Below are positions 1 to 8,643 of a stretch of DNA of 64,000 bases, piece after piece. Where the stretch lies: contig LT827128.1 in assembly GCA_900170005.1 (NCBI GenBank), positions 1,426,001 through 1,490,000 on the forward strand. Reading direction: 5' to 3'. The notes beneath the pieces were generated by a model, which was given only the letters and a program-made list of their open reading frames with translations, ran no database searches and had not been told where the DNA came from. Made by a program: the position numbers and the translations under genes. Each line of letters starts with the position of its first letter. Position 1 is the stretch's first letter. Origin of the DNA: Gordonibacter massiliensis (ex Traore et al. 2017) (lineage in GTDB: Bacteria; Actinomycetota; Coriobacteriia; Coriobacteriales; Eggerthellaceae).

Positions 1-406
1 GGCGCTCGAAGGATTCGTCGGCGCGCGCGATCTCGGCCATGCGGGCCTCGATGGCGGCGAAGTCGTCCGGCGACAGCGCGCGATCGAGCTTCACGTCGTA
101 GTAGAAGCCATCCTCGATGGCGGGCCCCACGCCGAACTGCACGTCGCCGTAGAGGTCGACGAGCGCGGCTGCCATGACGTGCGCGGTGGAGTGGCGCAGA
201 AGCTCCAGGCCCTCGTCGCTCTTGGCCGTGACGATGGCCACCGAGTCGCCCTCGACCACGGGGGCGGCGAGGTCGACCGGCTGGTCGTTCACGATGCCCG
301 CGAGCGCGGCCTTCGCCAGGCCCGCACCGATGGACGCGGCCACGTCGGCGACGGTGGCGCCGTCGGCGAGCTCCTTGTTCGAGCCGTCGGGAAGTACGAT
401 GTTCAT
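1..406 (-). CDS. thrS: Threonyl-tRNA synthetase, N-terminal part (runs off the window)
   Basis: Charges tRNA-Thr with threonine in the cytoplasm. Only the first 135 codons are in the window, and the frame is still open at base 1. The visible protein starts MNIVLPDGSNKELADGATVA, a typical TGS (ubiquitin-like) domain. It continues into the editing-domain region with LLRHSTAHVMAAAL, where HSTAH is the usual HxxxH zinc/editing signature, and then FGVGPAIEDGFYYD, also diagnostic of ThrRS. The start is ATG at 406-404, preceded on the minus strand by an AGGAAAGGAA Shine-Dalgarno stretch. The gene stands alone, transcribed away from the surface cassette. I saw no T-box-like leader in the upstream spacer. 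Certain as to family. Confidence 0.95.
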   Translation of the reverse strand, partial: MNIVLPDGSNKELADGATVADVAASIGAGLAKAALAGIVNDQPVDLAAPVVEGDSVAIVTAKSDEGLELLRHSTAHVMAAALVDLYGDVQFGVGPAIEDGFYYDVKLDRALSPDDFAAIEARMAEIARADESFER

Positions 407-765
407 GATGGTTCCTTTCCTGCCGGGTGCAGACAAAGCACCTGCATCGATTGAGGCCGCGTCTTGAGTGCGCGACCGTGTCCAGTATGCCACGAACGGC
501 CTGGCGGCCAGCCGCGTCCACGATTTCAACAAACGCCGGATCGGGTGAAACGGCACGATCCGCTCCATCAGGACCCCGCGCCCGGCACGATGGAAACGGG
601 CCATGATCCTGCCTTGTGAATAAATGCTATGGGAAAAGCAACAGATAGGTGACAGGAACGGCACCGGCGTCTCCTTCCCGTTACCATAGGGCCTCGCAAA
701 ATACTAAAGCGATTTACTAGAAATTAGAGAAAGCGCACTGAAGCGCTGGACGTGGAACGGAATCG
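407..765. other. Intergenic region between divergent thrS and the surface cassette
   Basis: This roughly 360-bp spacer has no convincing gene. Its cassette-proximal part (about 605-735) is clearly more AT-rich than its surroundings and should hold the promoter of the plus-strand cassette, but I could not find a well-spaced -35/-10 pair. A GGAACGG stretch at 754-760 looks like a ribosome binding site, but it is followed in frame only by ATC and ATA codons. Confidence 0.5.
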
Positions 766-807
766 ATCATAGGCAACTTCGGGAAAACCATACGCCACGG
801 CGTTGTT

Positions 808-3525
808 GTGCTGCTGGCAGTCGTGCTGGCGGCGGGGACCTGCGCGCCCTCCTTCGAGCGCGCGTTCGCCTCCTCGCAGGCCCCCGCCGAAAGCGCGGGG
901 ATGCCGCAGGGCGAAGCGCGCGACGACGCGGCCGACCGGGACGAGCTCGACGACGCGGGCGAACTCTCGCACGAACCCGAGGCGGAGCCGGAAGCGGCCG
1001 AGCCGGAGCGCGGCGGCGCGGATGCCGCCGCAGCAGAAGAGCCCGCTCCCCCCGCCGCCCCGAACGACGTCGAAGACGGCGGCGCGTCCGCAGAACCCCT
1101 CGACGCGGCCGAAGAGGGGCGCGCAAGCTCCCTGGTGACCACGTTCCAAGAGCTTTCCGCAGCCGTCGCCGCGCCGGACGTCGACGCGATCGTCCTCGGC
1201 GGCGACATCGTTATGACCGGGCATATCACCATCCCCGCCGCCAAAACCGCGCTGACGATAGACGGCCAGGGCCGCTACGCGCTCGAGCAGCAGGGAGCGA
1301 CCACGCTCATCTCGTCTTCGACCGCGCGCCCCGTGTACACGCTGAGGAACATGACGATCGTCGGGCGAACCTACTACGGCGTGGTCTGGTGCACCGCGGC
1401 GTCCGGTGCGCCGACCATCGTCCTCGACAACGTCGACTACACGGGCCCCCAGCTCGTGTACAACCGATACGGCAACGTGTCGTTCGTCGGCGAGAACAAC
1501 GTGCTCGTCAAGTCGAACGGAAGCAACTCGAACACGGCCGAGGAGATAGGCGAGGTGCACGGCGTTTCCGTGCTCGGCAAGCTCACCGTCGAATCGACGT
1601 CGGTCGGCAGCGCCTTCTTCTGGATGTTCGGCGCAGGGTCCGAGAAGCCCTTTCTCACGATCGCGAGCGGGGCGCAGGCGTCCTTCAAGACTTCCGCCAA
1701 CACCGGCCGGGGCTTCTTCTGGATCGAGGGCACGACCTACAACGTCGTCTTGAACGTCGAGGATGGCGCGTCCCTCCTTGTCGACATAACGGGATACAAC
1801 CCGCTGAGCACGGCGGAGGACCACCGCGTCGACTCGATGCGCATCGGAAGGAACGCCACGGCGGTGTTCAACTTCGCCGGAGGCATCGCCCTTTCCAACG
1901 AGCTCGTCGTGGAGGAGGGCGCCATCCTGCGGATGAACTACCTCAACAAGCCGGGAACGAACGGCTCTGCGTACGCGTACCCGCTGTTCCGCTTCCTCAG
2001 CCCGGCCGGAGGCGACCCCGTCGTGCAGATCGACCGGGCGAAAGCGGTGGTCTTCGCCGTGCAGCCCTCGAACAGGCCCATCTTCGGCTTGGCGCAGGCG
2101 AACTCCCTGCGGTTCGCCACGACGGACTTCAACTACTGGCCGACCTACGCATCTGCGGCCGCGCAGGAGAAGCCCGCCCGCATGTGGTCCTCCGAAGACC
2201 CCGACGGACTCCTTGCAACCCTCGATTTGGCCGCAGGCCAAGACGTGCTGAAGTCCATCGCCTCGAACGACGACGGCCTCGCCGCCGAGTTCGACCCCAA
2301 GGGCGCCCGCGTCATCCAGGTGGGCACCGAGCCCCTGCTCCTGGCCCCCGAGCGGCAGTGGGTCCACTCCGCCGCCGCAACCGGATCGACGGAGCCCGCC
2401 GCGCGGGTCTACGTCGACTACGCAGGCAACGACGGTTCGGAGCGGAGCTTTTCGGGAACCAGCGACGACGCCGGGCGTTACTCCGTGGCGATAGACAACA
2501 CGGCCGTCGACTCCCGAACCGCGCTCGAGGTGACCGCGGTCCACGACTTCGTCGCCCTCAAGAGGAAGGTCGCGGTGCTCGAAGCCGAAAGCCCCTCGGC
2601 CGACCCCGTCCTCCAAATCGTCAGGCAGGGCGACCCGTTCCCTATGGACGCATGGGCGCTTATCGAGAACGCCGACGCCGGCGACGAGGGCCCCTTGCAG
2701 GCCGTCATCGCCGAGGCGCCCGGCACCGACGTCGTCGGGCCGGCCGTCGCCAAAGTCGCGCTGACCAACGCCACGGGGAAAGGCGCCCTCGTGACGGTGC
2801 CCGTGTTCGTCACCGACGAGAGCACCGTCGTGGACGCGGCGCGCCGCGTCGCGCTGCGCGCGGAGGACTTCTCGTTCCGAATGGGCGAATTCCCCCGCGA
2901 CGACGCGGCGAGGTTCGTCCTGGATCGGAGCCGCGCCCAGGCGTGGGACGTTCTGACCGGTGAGGACCTGTCCCCGGAGATCGCCCTGCCCGACGACCCT
3001 TTGGCGGAAGCGGCGGGGACGCAAACCGTCACGCTGTCGGCGCGGGGCGTCGAGCGCGCCATCGCGGTCACCATCGTCGACGAGGCTCAGTGGGTCGACG
3101 TCCGCATCCCCACGAAGATGCTCTTCGGGACGCTCGACGTGTACGAGGGCGGCAAGATCGTCTCTCCGCTCTACGAGATAGAGAACGGCTCCAGCCTCCC
3201 CCTGAGCGTGTCCCTTGCCGGGTTCGACGTCGCGGAAGGCGACGGGGTCAACCTGATGAGCGGGCTCGAAGCGGCATCGGGCGGCAACGACCTCAAGCTC
3301 GACCTCAGCGTCGACGGGGCGACGGCCCTCGAGTACCTGCACCCCTTCGCCGCCGAGAGCCCGTCGGCCGGCTGGCGGGCGACGCTCGCCCCGTCAGCGC
3401 GCAGCCGCCTTGCCTTTTCCGGCACCTACCTCGGAGCCTTCTCGCCCGGAGTGGTGCACCGCCCCTCATATTCCCTGGTGTGGTCGTTCGCACCGGTGTT
3501 CGAAGGAGAAACCTATGATCGATAA
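808..3525 (+). CDS. Secreted pectate-lyase-like adhesive protein with a novel C-terminal surface domain
   Basis: Predicted exported surface protein of about 905 residues. A hydrophobic signal segment (LLAVVLAAGT) ends near FERAFAS and is followed by an acidic, Ala/Glu-rich low-complexity stretch to about residue 105. Residues about 110-370 look like the right-handed beta-helix 'pectate lyase-like adhesive' domain: LTIDGQGRYAL, TLRNMTIVGRTYYGVVW, and VDYTGPQLVYNRYGNVSF. In Firmicutes that domain is often joined to WxL cell-wall modules. Two Ig-like beta modules follow. The last 150 residues, beginning WVDVRIPTKMLFGTL and ending near YSLVWSF, are homologous to the protein at 4161-4823. The GTG at 808 lacks the positively charged n-region, and in-frame sequence upstream (GKTIRHGVVV) would supply it. 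The true start may therefore be a rare codon near 766-769. The gene overlaps the next one by 11 bases. Confidence 0.7.
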   Translation: MLLAVVLAAGTCAPSFERAFASSQAPAESAGMPQGEARDDAADRDELDDAGELSHEPEAEPEAAEPERGGADAAAAEEPAPPAAPNDVEDGGASAEPLDAAEEGRASSLVTTFQELSAAVAAPDVDAIVLGGDIVMTGHITIPAAKTALTIDGQGRYALEQQGATTLISSSTARPVYTLRNMTIVGRTYYGVVWCTAASGAPTIVLDNVDYTGPQLVYNRYGNVSFVGENNVLVKSNGSNSNTAEEIGEVHGVSVLGKLTVESTSVGSAFFWMFGAGSEKPFLTIASGAQASFKTSANTGRGFFWIEGTTYNVVLNVEDGASLLVDITGYNPLSTAEDHRVDSMRIGRNATAVFNFAGGIALSNELVVEEGAILRMNYLNKPGTNGSAYAYPLFRFLSPAGGDPVVQIDRAKAVVFAVQPSNRPIFGLAQANSLRFATTDFNYWPTYASAAAQEKPARMWSSEDPDGLLATLDLAAGQDVLKSIASNDDGLAAEFDPKGARVIQVGTEPLLLAPERQWVHSAAATGSTEPAARVYVDYAGNDGSERSFSGTSDDAGRYSVAIDNTAVDSRTALEVTAVHDFVALKRKVAVLEAESPSADPVLQIVRQGDPFPMDAWALIENADAGDEGPLQAVIAEAPGTDVVGPAVAKVALTNATGKGALVTVPVFVTDESTVVDAARRVALRAEDFSFRMGEFPRDDAARFVLDRSRAQAWDVLTGEDLSPEIALPDDPLAEAAGTQTVTLSARGVERAIAVTIVDEAQWVDVRIPTKMLFGTLDVYEGGKIVSPLYEIENGSSLPLSVSLAGFDVAEGDGVNLMSGLEAASGGNDLKLDLSVDGATALEYLHPFAAESPSAGWRATLAPSARSRLAFSGTYLGAFSPGVVHRPSYSLVWSFAPVFEGETYDR

Positions 3526-4120
3526 CGACATGAACGATAGGGGCGCAAGGCAAGCGCCCATCCAAACGGAACCGCCCGACGCGTCGGAAGGCGCGCGGGA
3601 AAAGCGGCGGAGGAACAGGAAGCTGTTGCTCGCGCTCCTCCTCCTTCTGCTCCTGCTCGTTTTGGGCACGTGCACGGCTGCGCGCTTCCTCGGCGACAAG
3701 CAGGAAGACGCGCCGGCCGCCGTCGCGATCATGCCCGGGCTCGACGCGAACGCCGAGGACATCGCCGATCGCGAGGGCATGGAGAACGCCATGCAGAACA
3801 CGGCCGACGCGAACTACTTCACGCTGCAGGTCAACCCCGAAGCGTCCTTCTCCTCGCAGACGGGCGAAGGAAGGTTCGAACTGGTCAACCCGTTCGACAA
3901 CGTCTTTCCCATCTCGTTCGATATAACCCTCGACGAGAGCGGGCGGACGATCTACCAATCGGGGGCGGTCATGCCCGGCAAGCAGATCAGGGGCATCACG
4001 CTCGCCTCGAAGCCTGATCCCGGCTCTTACCAGGCAACCGTCAATGTTTTCATATACGACCGGCAGACGCAGGAAAAGGAAGGTGAGACCAAAGTGAAAA
4101 TTACCCTGAACGTCGAATAA
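3515..4120 (+). CDS. Membrane-anchored beta-sandwich protein of the surface cassette
   Basis: A 201-residue type II membrane protein of unknown function. A cytoplasmic head (residues 1-36) ends in the very basic REKRRRNRK. One leucine-rich transmembrane helix follows (about 37-56, LLLALLLLLLLLVLG), and the rest is extracytoplasmic. Residues about 100-201 form an all-beta domain with FELVNPFDNVFPISFDITL, an IYQSGAVMPGKQI turn and PGSYQATVNVFIYD. This pattern recurs in small Gram-positive surface proteins that bind other wall proteins, though I cannot name the family. ATG 3515 follows AAGGAGAAACCT and overlaps the upstream adhesin gene by 11 bases, indicating translational coupling. Its role is probably to anchor or assemble the two neighbouring secreted proteins, which is inference from context. 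Confidence 0.8.
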   Translation: MIDNDMNDRGARQAPIQTEPPDASEGAREKRRRNRKLLLALLLLLLLLVLGTCTAARFLGDKQEDAPAAVAIMPGLDANAEDIADREGMENAMQNTADANYFTLQVNPEASFSSQTGEGRFELVNPFDNVFPISFDITLDESGRTIYQSGAVMPGKQIRGITLASKPDPGSYQATVNVFIYDRQTQEKEGETKVKITLNVE

Positions 4121-4160
4121 GGCATCGATCGAAAGCAACGCACACGACAAGGAGTCGACC

Positions 4161-4823
4161 ATGACCAAGAACAAAAAGCTCTTGTCCGTTTTCCTGGTGT
4201 TCGGGTTGGTCGCGGCCATCGCCCTGACCCCCCTCGCCGCGTACGCATGGGAAGACGGATCGGAAGGCAACAGCGAGAACGCGAACAGCAGCGGCGTCCA
4301 GGGCACGTCGGACGGAAAGACCGACGTCGAAGGCTGGATAGGCACCTTCGACGGCGGGGAGGACCCGAACCGCCCCGATCCCCCCGCCGAATCGTGGGTG
4401 AACGTCAAGATCCCCACGACCGCGCTTTTCGGATCGCTTTCGAGCGACGCCGGAGCGGTGTACTCCCCCGTCTACCGCATCTACAACCACTCGGCACGCG
4501 GCGTGACCGTGGAGCCGACGGGCTTCACCAAGATCTCTGAGCCCCTCGAGCTTGCGGGGATGGTGCTGAACCTGAACTTCACGCACCCGAACAGCCTGAC
4601 CGTGCCGTTGAGAAGCGCCGACGACGCCTTTCTGGGCGCCGGCTTGACGAGCCCGGGATCGATCACCCTGGGCGCAGGATCCGAGTCCTCGCCGCAGACC
4701 GCGGCCTTCACCATGAGCGGCCAGCTGCCCGAGGGCTTCAACTATCCCAGCAACGCGCCCCATCAGCCCAGGTACGGCCTGGTGTTCAGCTTCACCGCGG
4801 AACCGCCCGCAGCCGTGCAGTAA
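4161..4823 (+). CDS. Small secreted protein sharing the C-terminal domain of the upstream adhesin
   Basis: A 220-residue exported protein. The signal peptide is MTKNKKLLSVFLVFGLVAAI through AYA (cleavage near residue 29), followed by a Ser/Asn/Gly-rich linker. Residues about 75-210 carry the same domain as the end of the 808-3525 protein: WVNVKIPTTALFGSL here versus WVDVRIPTKMLFGTL there, then SPVYRIYNHS versus SPLYEIENGS, and a closing YGLVFSF versus YSLVWSF. The layout (VxIP..LFG opening strand, Y-x-L-V-aromatic-S-F closing strand) is reminiscent of WxL wall-binding domains but too divergent to assign. ATG 4161 has a clean AAGGAG ribosome site, 40 bases after the preceding stop, so the three genes form one operon ended by the hairpin at 4883. 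Confidence 0.8.
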   Translation: MTKNKKLLSVFLVFGLVAAIALTPLAAYAWEDGSEGNSENANSSGVQGTSDGKTDVEGWIGTFDGGEDPNRPDPPAESWVNVKIPTTALFGSLSSDAGAVYSPVYRIYNHSARGVTVEPTGFTKISEPLELAGMVLNLNFTHPNSLTVPLRSADDAFLGAGLTSPGSITLGAGSESSPQTAAFTMSGQLPEGFNYPSNAPHQPRYGLVFSFTAEPPAAVQ

Positions 4824-4882
4824 GGGAGGAGGCGCGCATGTCCGCCCGCGAGACGCGGGCTGGCATGCGGTCCCCAAACGAC

Positions 4883-4928
4883 GAGAACCGCCCCGTGCTC
4901 CAAGGAACACGGGGCGGTTCTCTTTCTT
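4883..4928. terminator. Strong intrinsic terminator closing the surface cassette
   Basis: A perfect 15-bp stem (4883-4897 with 4908-4922, opening GAGAACCGCCCCGTG) and a 10-nt loop are followed by TTTCTT. It lies between convergent genes, 60 bases after the cassette stop and 14 bases before the stop of the zinc-ribbon gene. Confidence 0.85.
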
Positions 4929-4941
4929 GGCGATGCGGGTT

Positions 4942-5490
4942 CTACTGGATGGGCGGCTCGCCTTGCGGAGCGCGCGAGCGAACCTGCCTCTGCTGAGCAG
5001 CCGCCTGCTGCGGCTGCTGCGCGCGGGCTCGCGGGGCGCTGCGACGCGCCGCCGGGGCCGCGCCGCCCACGGGGGTGGCGCAGTACGGGCACACGGTCCA
5101 CGAGGGGTCGAGCGCGTGGTTGCAGGTTCCGCACAGGTTCTTCAGGCGCTGATGGCAGTTCGGGCAGAGCACGAAGTCGGCCTCCACCGGATAGCCGCAG
5201 TTCGCGCATTCGCCGTACTTCATGAGCTCGCGTTGCTTGAGCGCGATCTCCAGCTCCTGCTCGTCGCGGTCGATCTGCAGAAGCGGCGGACGCAGCAGGC
5301 AGTAGGCGATGATGCCGAGCAGCGGGATGAGCGCCACGATGGCCCACACGTACCAGTAGGAGCCGCGCAGGTAGGCGTCGCGGACGACCCAGACGATGGA
5401 CAGCACGTACAGGATAACCAGCAGCACCACGACCACGGTGAACGCGGCTTGCAGTTCGGGGGTCCACAGCTGGGCCAGCAGTTCGTTCAT
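4942..5490 (-). CDS. Membrane protein with PLD_N-like helices and a double zinc ribbon
   Basis: 182 residues, function unknown. Two transmembrane helices at about residues 15-36 and 43-66 flank WVVRDAYLRGSYWYVW. This is the pattern of the small phospholipase-D nuclease N-terminal (PLDc_N-like) membrane module. After a charged coiled stretch (RDEQELEIALKQRELMKY) come four CxxC knuckles, CANC, CPNC, CGTC and CPYC, forming a double zinc ribbon on the cytoplasmic side. The last 45 residues are Ala/Gln/Arg-rich and probably disordered. It lies downstream of valS on the same strand but appears to have its own extended -10 promoter. The family link is by motif only. Confidence 0.8.
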   Translation of the reverse strand: MNELLAQLWTPELQAAFTVVVVLLVILYVLSIVWVVRDAYLRGSYWYVWAIVALIPLLGIIAYCLLRPPLLQIDRDEQELEIALKQRELMKYGECANCGYPVEADFVLCPNCHQRLKNLCGTCNHALDPSWTVCPYCATPVGGAAPAARRSAPRARAQQPQQAAAQQRQVRSRAPQGEPPIQ

Positions 5491-5576
5491 GTCAACCTCG
5501 TTTTCTTACGTTTGCCCGCGGCGTGCGCCGGCATCCGACTGCCGTGCCGGCCGCCGAAGCGCCGACACGAAAAGTC

Positions 5577-5585
5577 ATTATAGCA
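5577..5585 (-). promoter_or_regulatory. Extended -10 promoter for the zinc-ribbon membrane protein
   Basis: The minus strand reads TGCTATAAT, a perfect -10 hexamer with the TGN extension, within the 120-base spacer after valS. The -35 region is weak, as is common for extended -10 promoters. Predicted transcription start is about 80 bases before the ATG at 5490. Confidence 0.5.
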
Positions 5586-5610
5586 AAGTTGCCGGAAGGC
5601 GCACGCCTGT

Positions 5611-8295
5611 TCAGGCAATTTCCGCAAGCTGGGCCTCCACGCGGGCCAGCTTGTCGGCGAGCTCGGCGTGCTTGGCGCGGTCCTTCTCCACGATCTCGGG
5701 CGCGGCCTTCGCCAAAAAGCCCGGATTGGACAGCTTCTTCTCGAGCTTGCCCGCGTCGGCGGCCAGCTTCGCGCGCTCCTTCTCCAGGCGGGCGCGCTCG
5801 GCGGCGAAGTCCACCAAGCCCGACAGCGCGATGTACACCTCGAGCCCCGCGCCCAGCGTGACGCTGGACTCGGCCGGCTTCTCGGCGTCGGCGGCCATCG
5901 CGAGCGAGGACGTGTTGCCCATGCCCTCGATGAGCCCGCGCTGCGCCTCGAGCAGCGCGACGTCGGCCTCCCCTGCCTTCACCGTCACCGCGAGCGGCGT
6001 CTTCGGCGAGATGCCGTAGCGGGCGCGCGTGCTGCGGATGGCCGACACGCACTCGCACACCATCTCGATGGCGCGCTCGGCCTCTTCGTCCACGTAGGCC
6101 GCGAGCGCCGCGGCGTCCGGCCACGCCGCCCCGATGAGGTACGGAGCGTCCGCACGGTCCAGGGGCAGCTCCTGGTAGATCTCCTCGGTCACGAACGGCA
6201 TGATGGGGTGCAGCAGGCGCAGCGCCTGGTCGAGCACGAACACGAGGTTGCGCTGGCACGCCGCGCGATCCTCCGGCGAACCGGCGAGGCGCGCCTTCGA
6301 GAACTCGATGTACCAGTCGCAGAACTCGTTCCAGAAGAACGAGTACAGCTCGCGCGTGGCCTCGCCGAACTCGAAGGAGTCGAACGCCGCGTCGAGGCGC
6401 GCCACCAAGCCGGCCAGCCGCGAGAATATCCAGCGGTCCGCGGGCGTCGTGGGCTCGGGGTCGCCGGGCTCGAAGCCGTCCAGGTTCATCATGACGAAGC
6501 GGGCGGCGTTGCGGATCTTGTTCGCGAAGTTGCGCGAGCTTTCCAGCTTCGCCTCGTTGAACTTGAGGTCCTGGGCGCCCGTCACCTGCATGAGCAGGCC
6601 GAAGCGCATGCCGTCGGCGCCGTAGTCCTCCATGAGGCGCAGCGGGTCCACGCCGTTGCCGCGGCTCTTGGACATGGGCTTGCCGTCGGCGGCCATCACC
6701 GTGGGGTGGATGATGACGTGCTCGAAGGGGATCTGGTCGGTGCAGTACATCGACGCCATCACCATGCGCGCCACCCACAGGCCCATGATGTCGCGGGCGG
6801 TGGAGAGCACCTGCGTGGGGTACGCGGCGCGCATCTCGGGCGCGTCGACCCCCTCCTCCGTCCAGCCCATCGTGGCGAACGGCCACAGCTGCGACGAGAA
6901 CCACGTGTCCAGCACGTCCTCGTCTTGGCGCACGGGCTTGCCGCACACGGGGCACACGTCGATGTCCTCCACGCTGGCGTCTTCCCAGCCGCACTCGTCG
7001 CAGTAGAACATGGGGATGCGATGCCCCCACCACAGCTGGCGCGAGATGCACCAGTCCTTGAGGTTGGCCAGCCAGTCGAGGTAGACCTGGCGCCAGCGCT
7101 CGGGATGGAACTGGATGGAGCCGTCCTCCACCACGCGCGCCGCGTCCTCTTTGAGGCCGTCCACGGCCACGAACCACTGCTCGGACTCCCAGGGCTCCAG
7201 CTTCGTGTGGCAGCGGTAGCACGTCATGACCGAGTGGTCGTGGTCCTCCACCTTTTCCAACAGCCCCAGCTCGTCGAACGCGGCCACCACGGCCTCGCGG
7301 GCCTCGTCGCGGTCCATGCCGCTGAACTTCCCGTAGCCGTCCACCACGTGCGCCGTCTCGTCGAAGATGTTGATGCGCGCAAGGCCGTTGCGCTCGCCCA
7401 TGGCCCAGTCGTTCGGGTCGTGCGACGGCGTCACCTTCACGCAGCCGGTGCCGAACTCCCTGTCCACATGCCAGTCGGCGAAGATGGGGATCTCGCGGTC
7501 CACGAGCGGCAACTTCACCGTCTTGCCCACGAGGTGCTTGAAGCGCTCGTCCTTCGGGTTCACTGCCACGCCCGTGTCGCCGAGCATCGTCTCGGGGCGC
7601 GTCGTGGCCACCACGAGGTACTCCAGGCCGTCCTCCGGCTCGGTGAGCGGGTAGCGCAAGTACCACAGGTGCCCCGTCTCGTCCACGTACTCGGCCTCGT
7701 CGTCGGAGATGGACGTGGTGCAGTGCGGGCACCAGTTCACGATGCGCTTGCCCTTGTAGATGAGGTCGTCGTGGTACCAGTCCACGAACAGCTTCCGCAC
7801 GGCCTTCACGTACGCCGGCTCCAGCGTGAAGTGCTCGTCGTCGTAGTCGCACGAGCAGCCCATGCCCTTGATCTGGTTCACGATGGTGGTGCCGTACTCC
7901 TTGTACCAGTCGTAGCACGCCTCGATGAACGCCTCGCGGCCGATCTCCAAGCGGCTGATGCCCTGGTCGGCCAGCTTCTTGTCCACCTTGGTCTGCGTGG
8001 AGATGCCGGCGTGGTCGGTGCCCAGGATCCAGCGCGTGGGACGCCCCTGCATGCGCGCGCGGCGGATGCACGTGTCCTGGATGGTGTCGTTGAGGGCATG
8101 GCCCATGTGCAGCACGCCCGTGATGTTCGGCGGCGGGATGACGATGGTGTAGGGCTCGCCCTTCTTGGCGCCGAAGCCCTCGCCGCGCTGGAAGTAGCCG
8201 GCGTCTTTCCACGCCTGGAAAAGCGGGCGCTCGTGCGCCGCGAAGTCGTAGTCGATCTTCTTCGCCCCGGTGCTCTCGTTCGTGTTCTCGGCCAT
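5611..8295 (-). CDS. valS: Valyl-tRNA synthetase
   Basis: Class Ia aminoacyl-tRNA synthetase that attaches valine to tRNA-Val, 894 residues, full length for the bacterial enzyme. The HIGH signature is HMGH at residues 63-66 after PPPNITGVL, and the KMSKS loop is MSKSR at 541-545. In between lie the editing domain (TTRPETMLGDTGVAVNP near 231) and a zinc-knuckle insert with CDEC and CPVC at about 432-451. The C-terminus ends in the usual Val-RS coiled coil (FAAERARLEKERAKLAAD). ATG 8295 is preceded by a weak GAAAGAG ribosome site. It is separated from clpX by a repeat-filled spacer, so it is probably transcribed on its own. Confidence 0.97.
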   Translation of the reverse strand: MAENTNESTGAKKIDYDFAAHERPLFQAWKDAGYFQRGEGFGAKKGEPYTIVIPPPNITGVLHMGHALNDTIQDTCIRRARMQGRPTRWILGTDHAGISTQTKVDKKLADQGISRLEIGREAFIEACYDWYKEYGTTIVNQIKGMGCSCDYDDEHFTLEPAYVKAVRKLFVDWYHDDLIYKGKRIVNWCPHCTTSISDDEAEYVDETGHLWYLRYPLTEPEDGLEYLVVATTRPETMLGDTGVAVNPKDERFKHLVGKTVKLPLVDREIPIFADWHVDREFGTGCVKVTPSHDPNDWAMGERNGLARINIFDETAHVVDGYGKFSGMDRDEAREAVVAAFDELGLLEKVEDHDHSVMTCYRCHTKLEPWESEQWFVAVDGLKEDAARVVEDGSIQFHPERWRQVYLDWLANLKDWCISRQLWWGHRIPMFYCDECGWEDASVEDIDVCPVCGKPVRQDEDVLDTWFSSQLWPFATMGWTEEGVDAPEMRAAYPTQVLSTARDIMGLWVARMVMASMYCTDQIPFEHVIIHPTVMAADGKPMSKSRGNGVDPLRLMEDYGADGMRFGLLMQVTGAQDLKFNEAKLESSRNFANKIRNAARFVMMNLDGFEPGDPEPTTPADRWIFSRLAGLVARLDAAFDSFEFGEATRELYSFFWNEFCDWYIEFSKARLAGSPEDRAACQRNLVFVLDQALRLLHPIMPFVTEEIYQELPLDRADAPYLIGAAWPDAAALAAYVDEEAERAIEMVCECVSAIRSTRARYGISPKTPLAVTVKAGEADVALLEAQRGLIEGMGNTSSLAMAADAEKPAESSVTLGAGLEVYIALSGLVDFAAERARLEKERAKLAADAGKLEKKLSNPGFLAKAAPEIVEKDRAKHAELADKLARVEAQLAEIA

Positions 8296-8396
8296 GGTCT
8301 GCTCTTTCGTGTCGAACCGAAAAGCGGGCGCGGCGCCTCTCGCACCTGCCCGCTCCCTCTCCTACTTTGCCCCGCGTGGCGGGGAAACGCCGCTCG

Positions 8397-8585
8397 CCCG
8401 TCATCCTGAGCGCAGCAGCGTGCAGCGCGCCCACTCGTCATCCTGAGCGAGGCGCAGCGCCCCTCTGTCATCCTGAGCGAGCGGAGCGAGTCGAAGGATC
8501 CCGTGCGGCGCCAGCGGCGACGTTCCCAGCTGCCGCCGCACGGGATCCTTCGACTCCGGCGCTTCGCGCCTGCGCTCAGGATGAC
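8397..8585. repeat. Dispersed intergenic repeat, family I: three direct copies plus inverted arm
   Basis: GTCATCCTGAGCG occurs at 8400, 8437 and 8467 and, inverted, at 8573-8585. From 8467 to 8585 the sequence is a long imperfect palindrome: the left arm runs GTCATCCTGAGCGAGCGG to CGAAGGATCCCGTGCGG, and the right arm is its complement. The element fills most of the 348-base valS-clpX spacer, where no gene is visible. Related copies lie at 25461, 27476, 37101-37215 and 41123-41175. Confidence 0.85.
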
Positions 8586-8643
8586 AACCTAATCCTTCGC
8601 CTCAGGCGGCAACCCTTCCGCTCGCTTGAGGCGACGGCCTATC

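Noticed and set aside
407-560. T-box riboswitch before thrS
   Set aside because: I looked for the specifier loop and the conserved T-box sequence on the minus strand and saw neither; the region is short and unstructured.
724-3342. 872-codon minus-strand frame opposite the first adhesin
   Set aside because: Low-complexity Arg/Val/Gly translation without motifs; the plus strand gives a signal peptide, a beta-helix domain and a domain shared with a neighbour gene.
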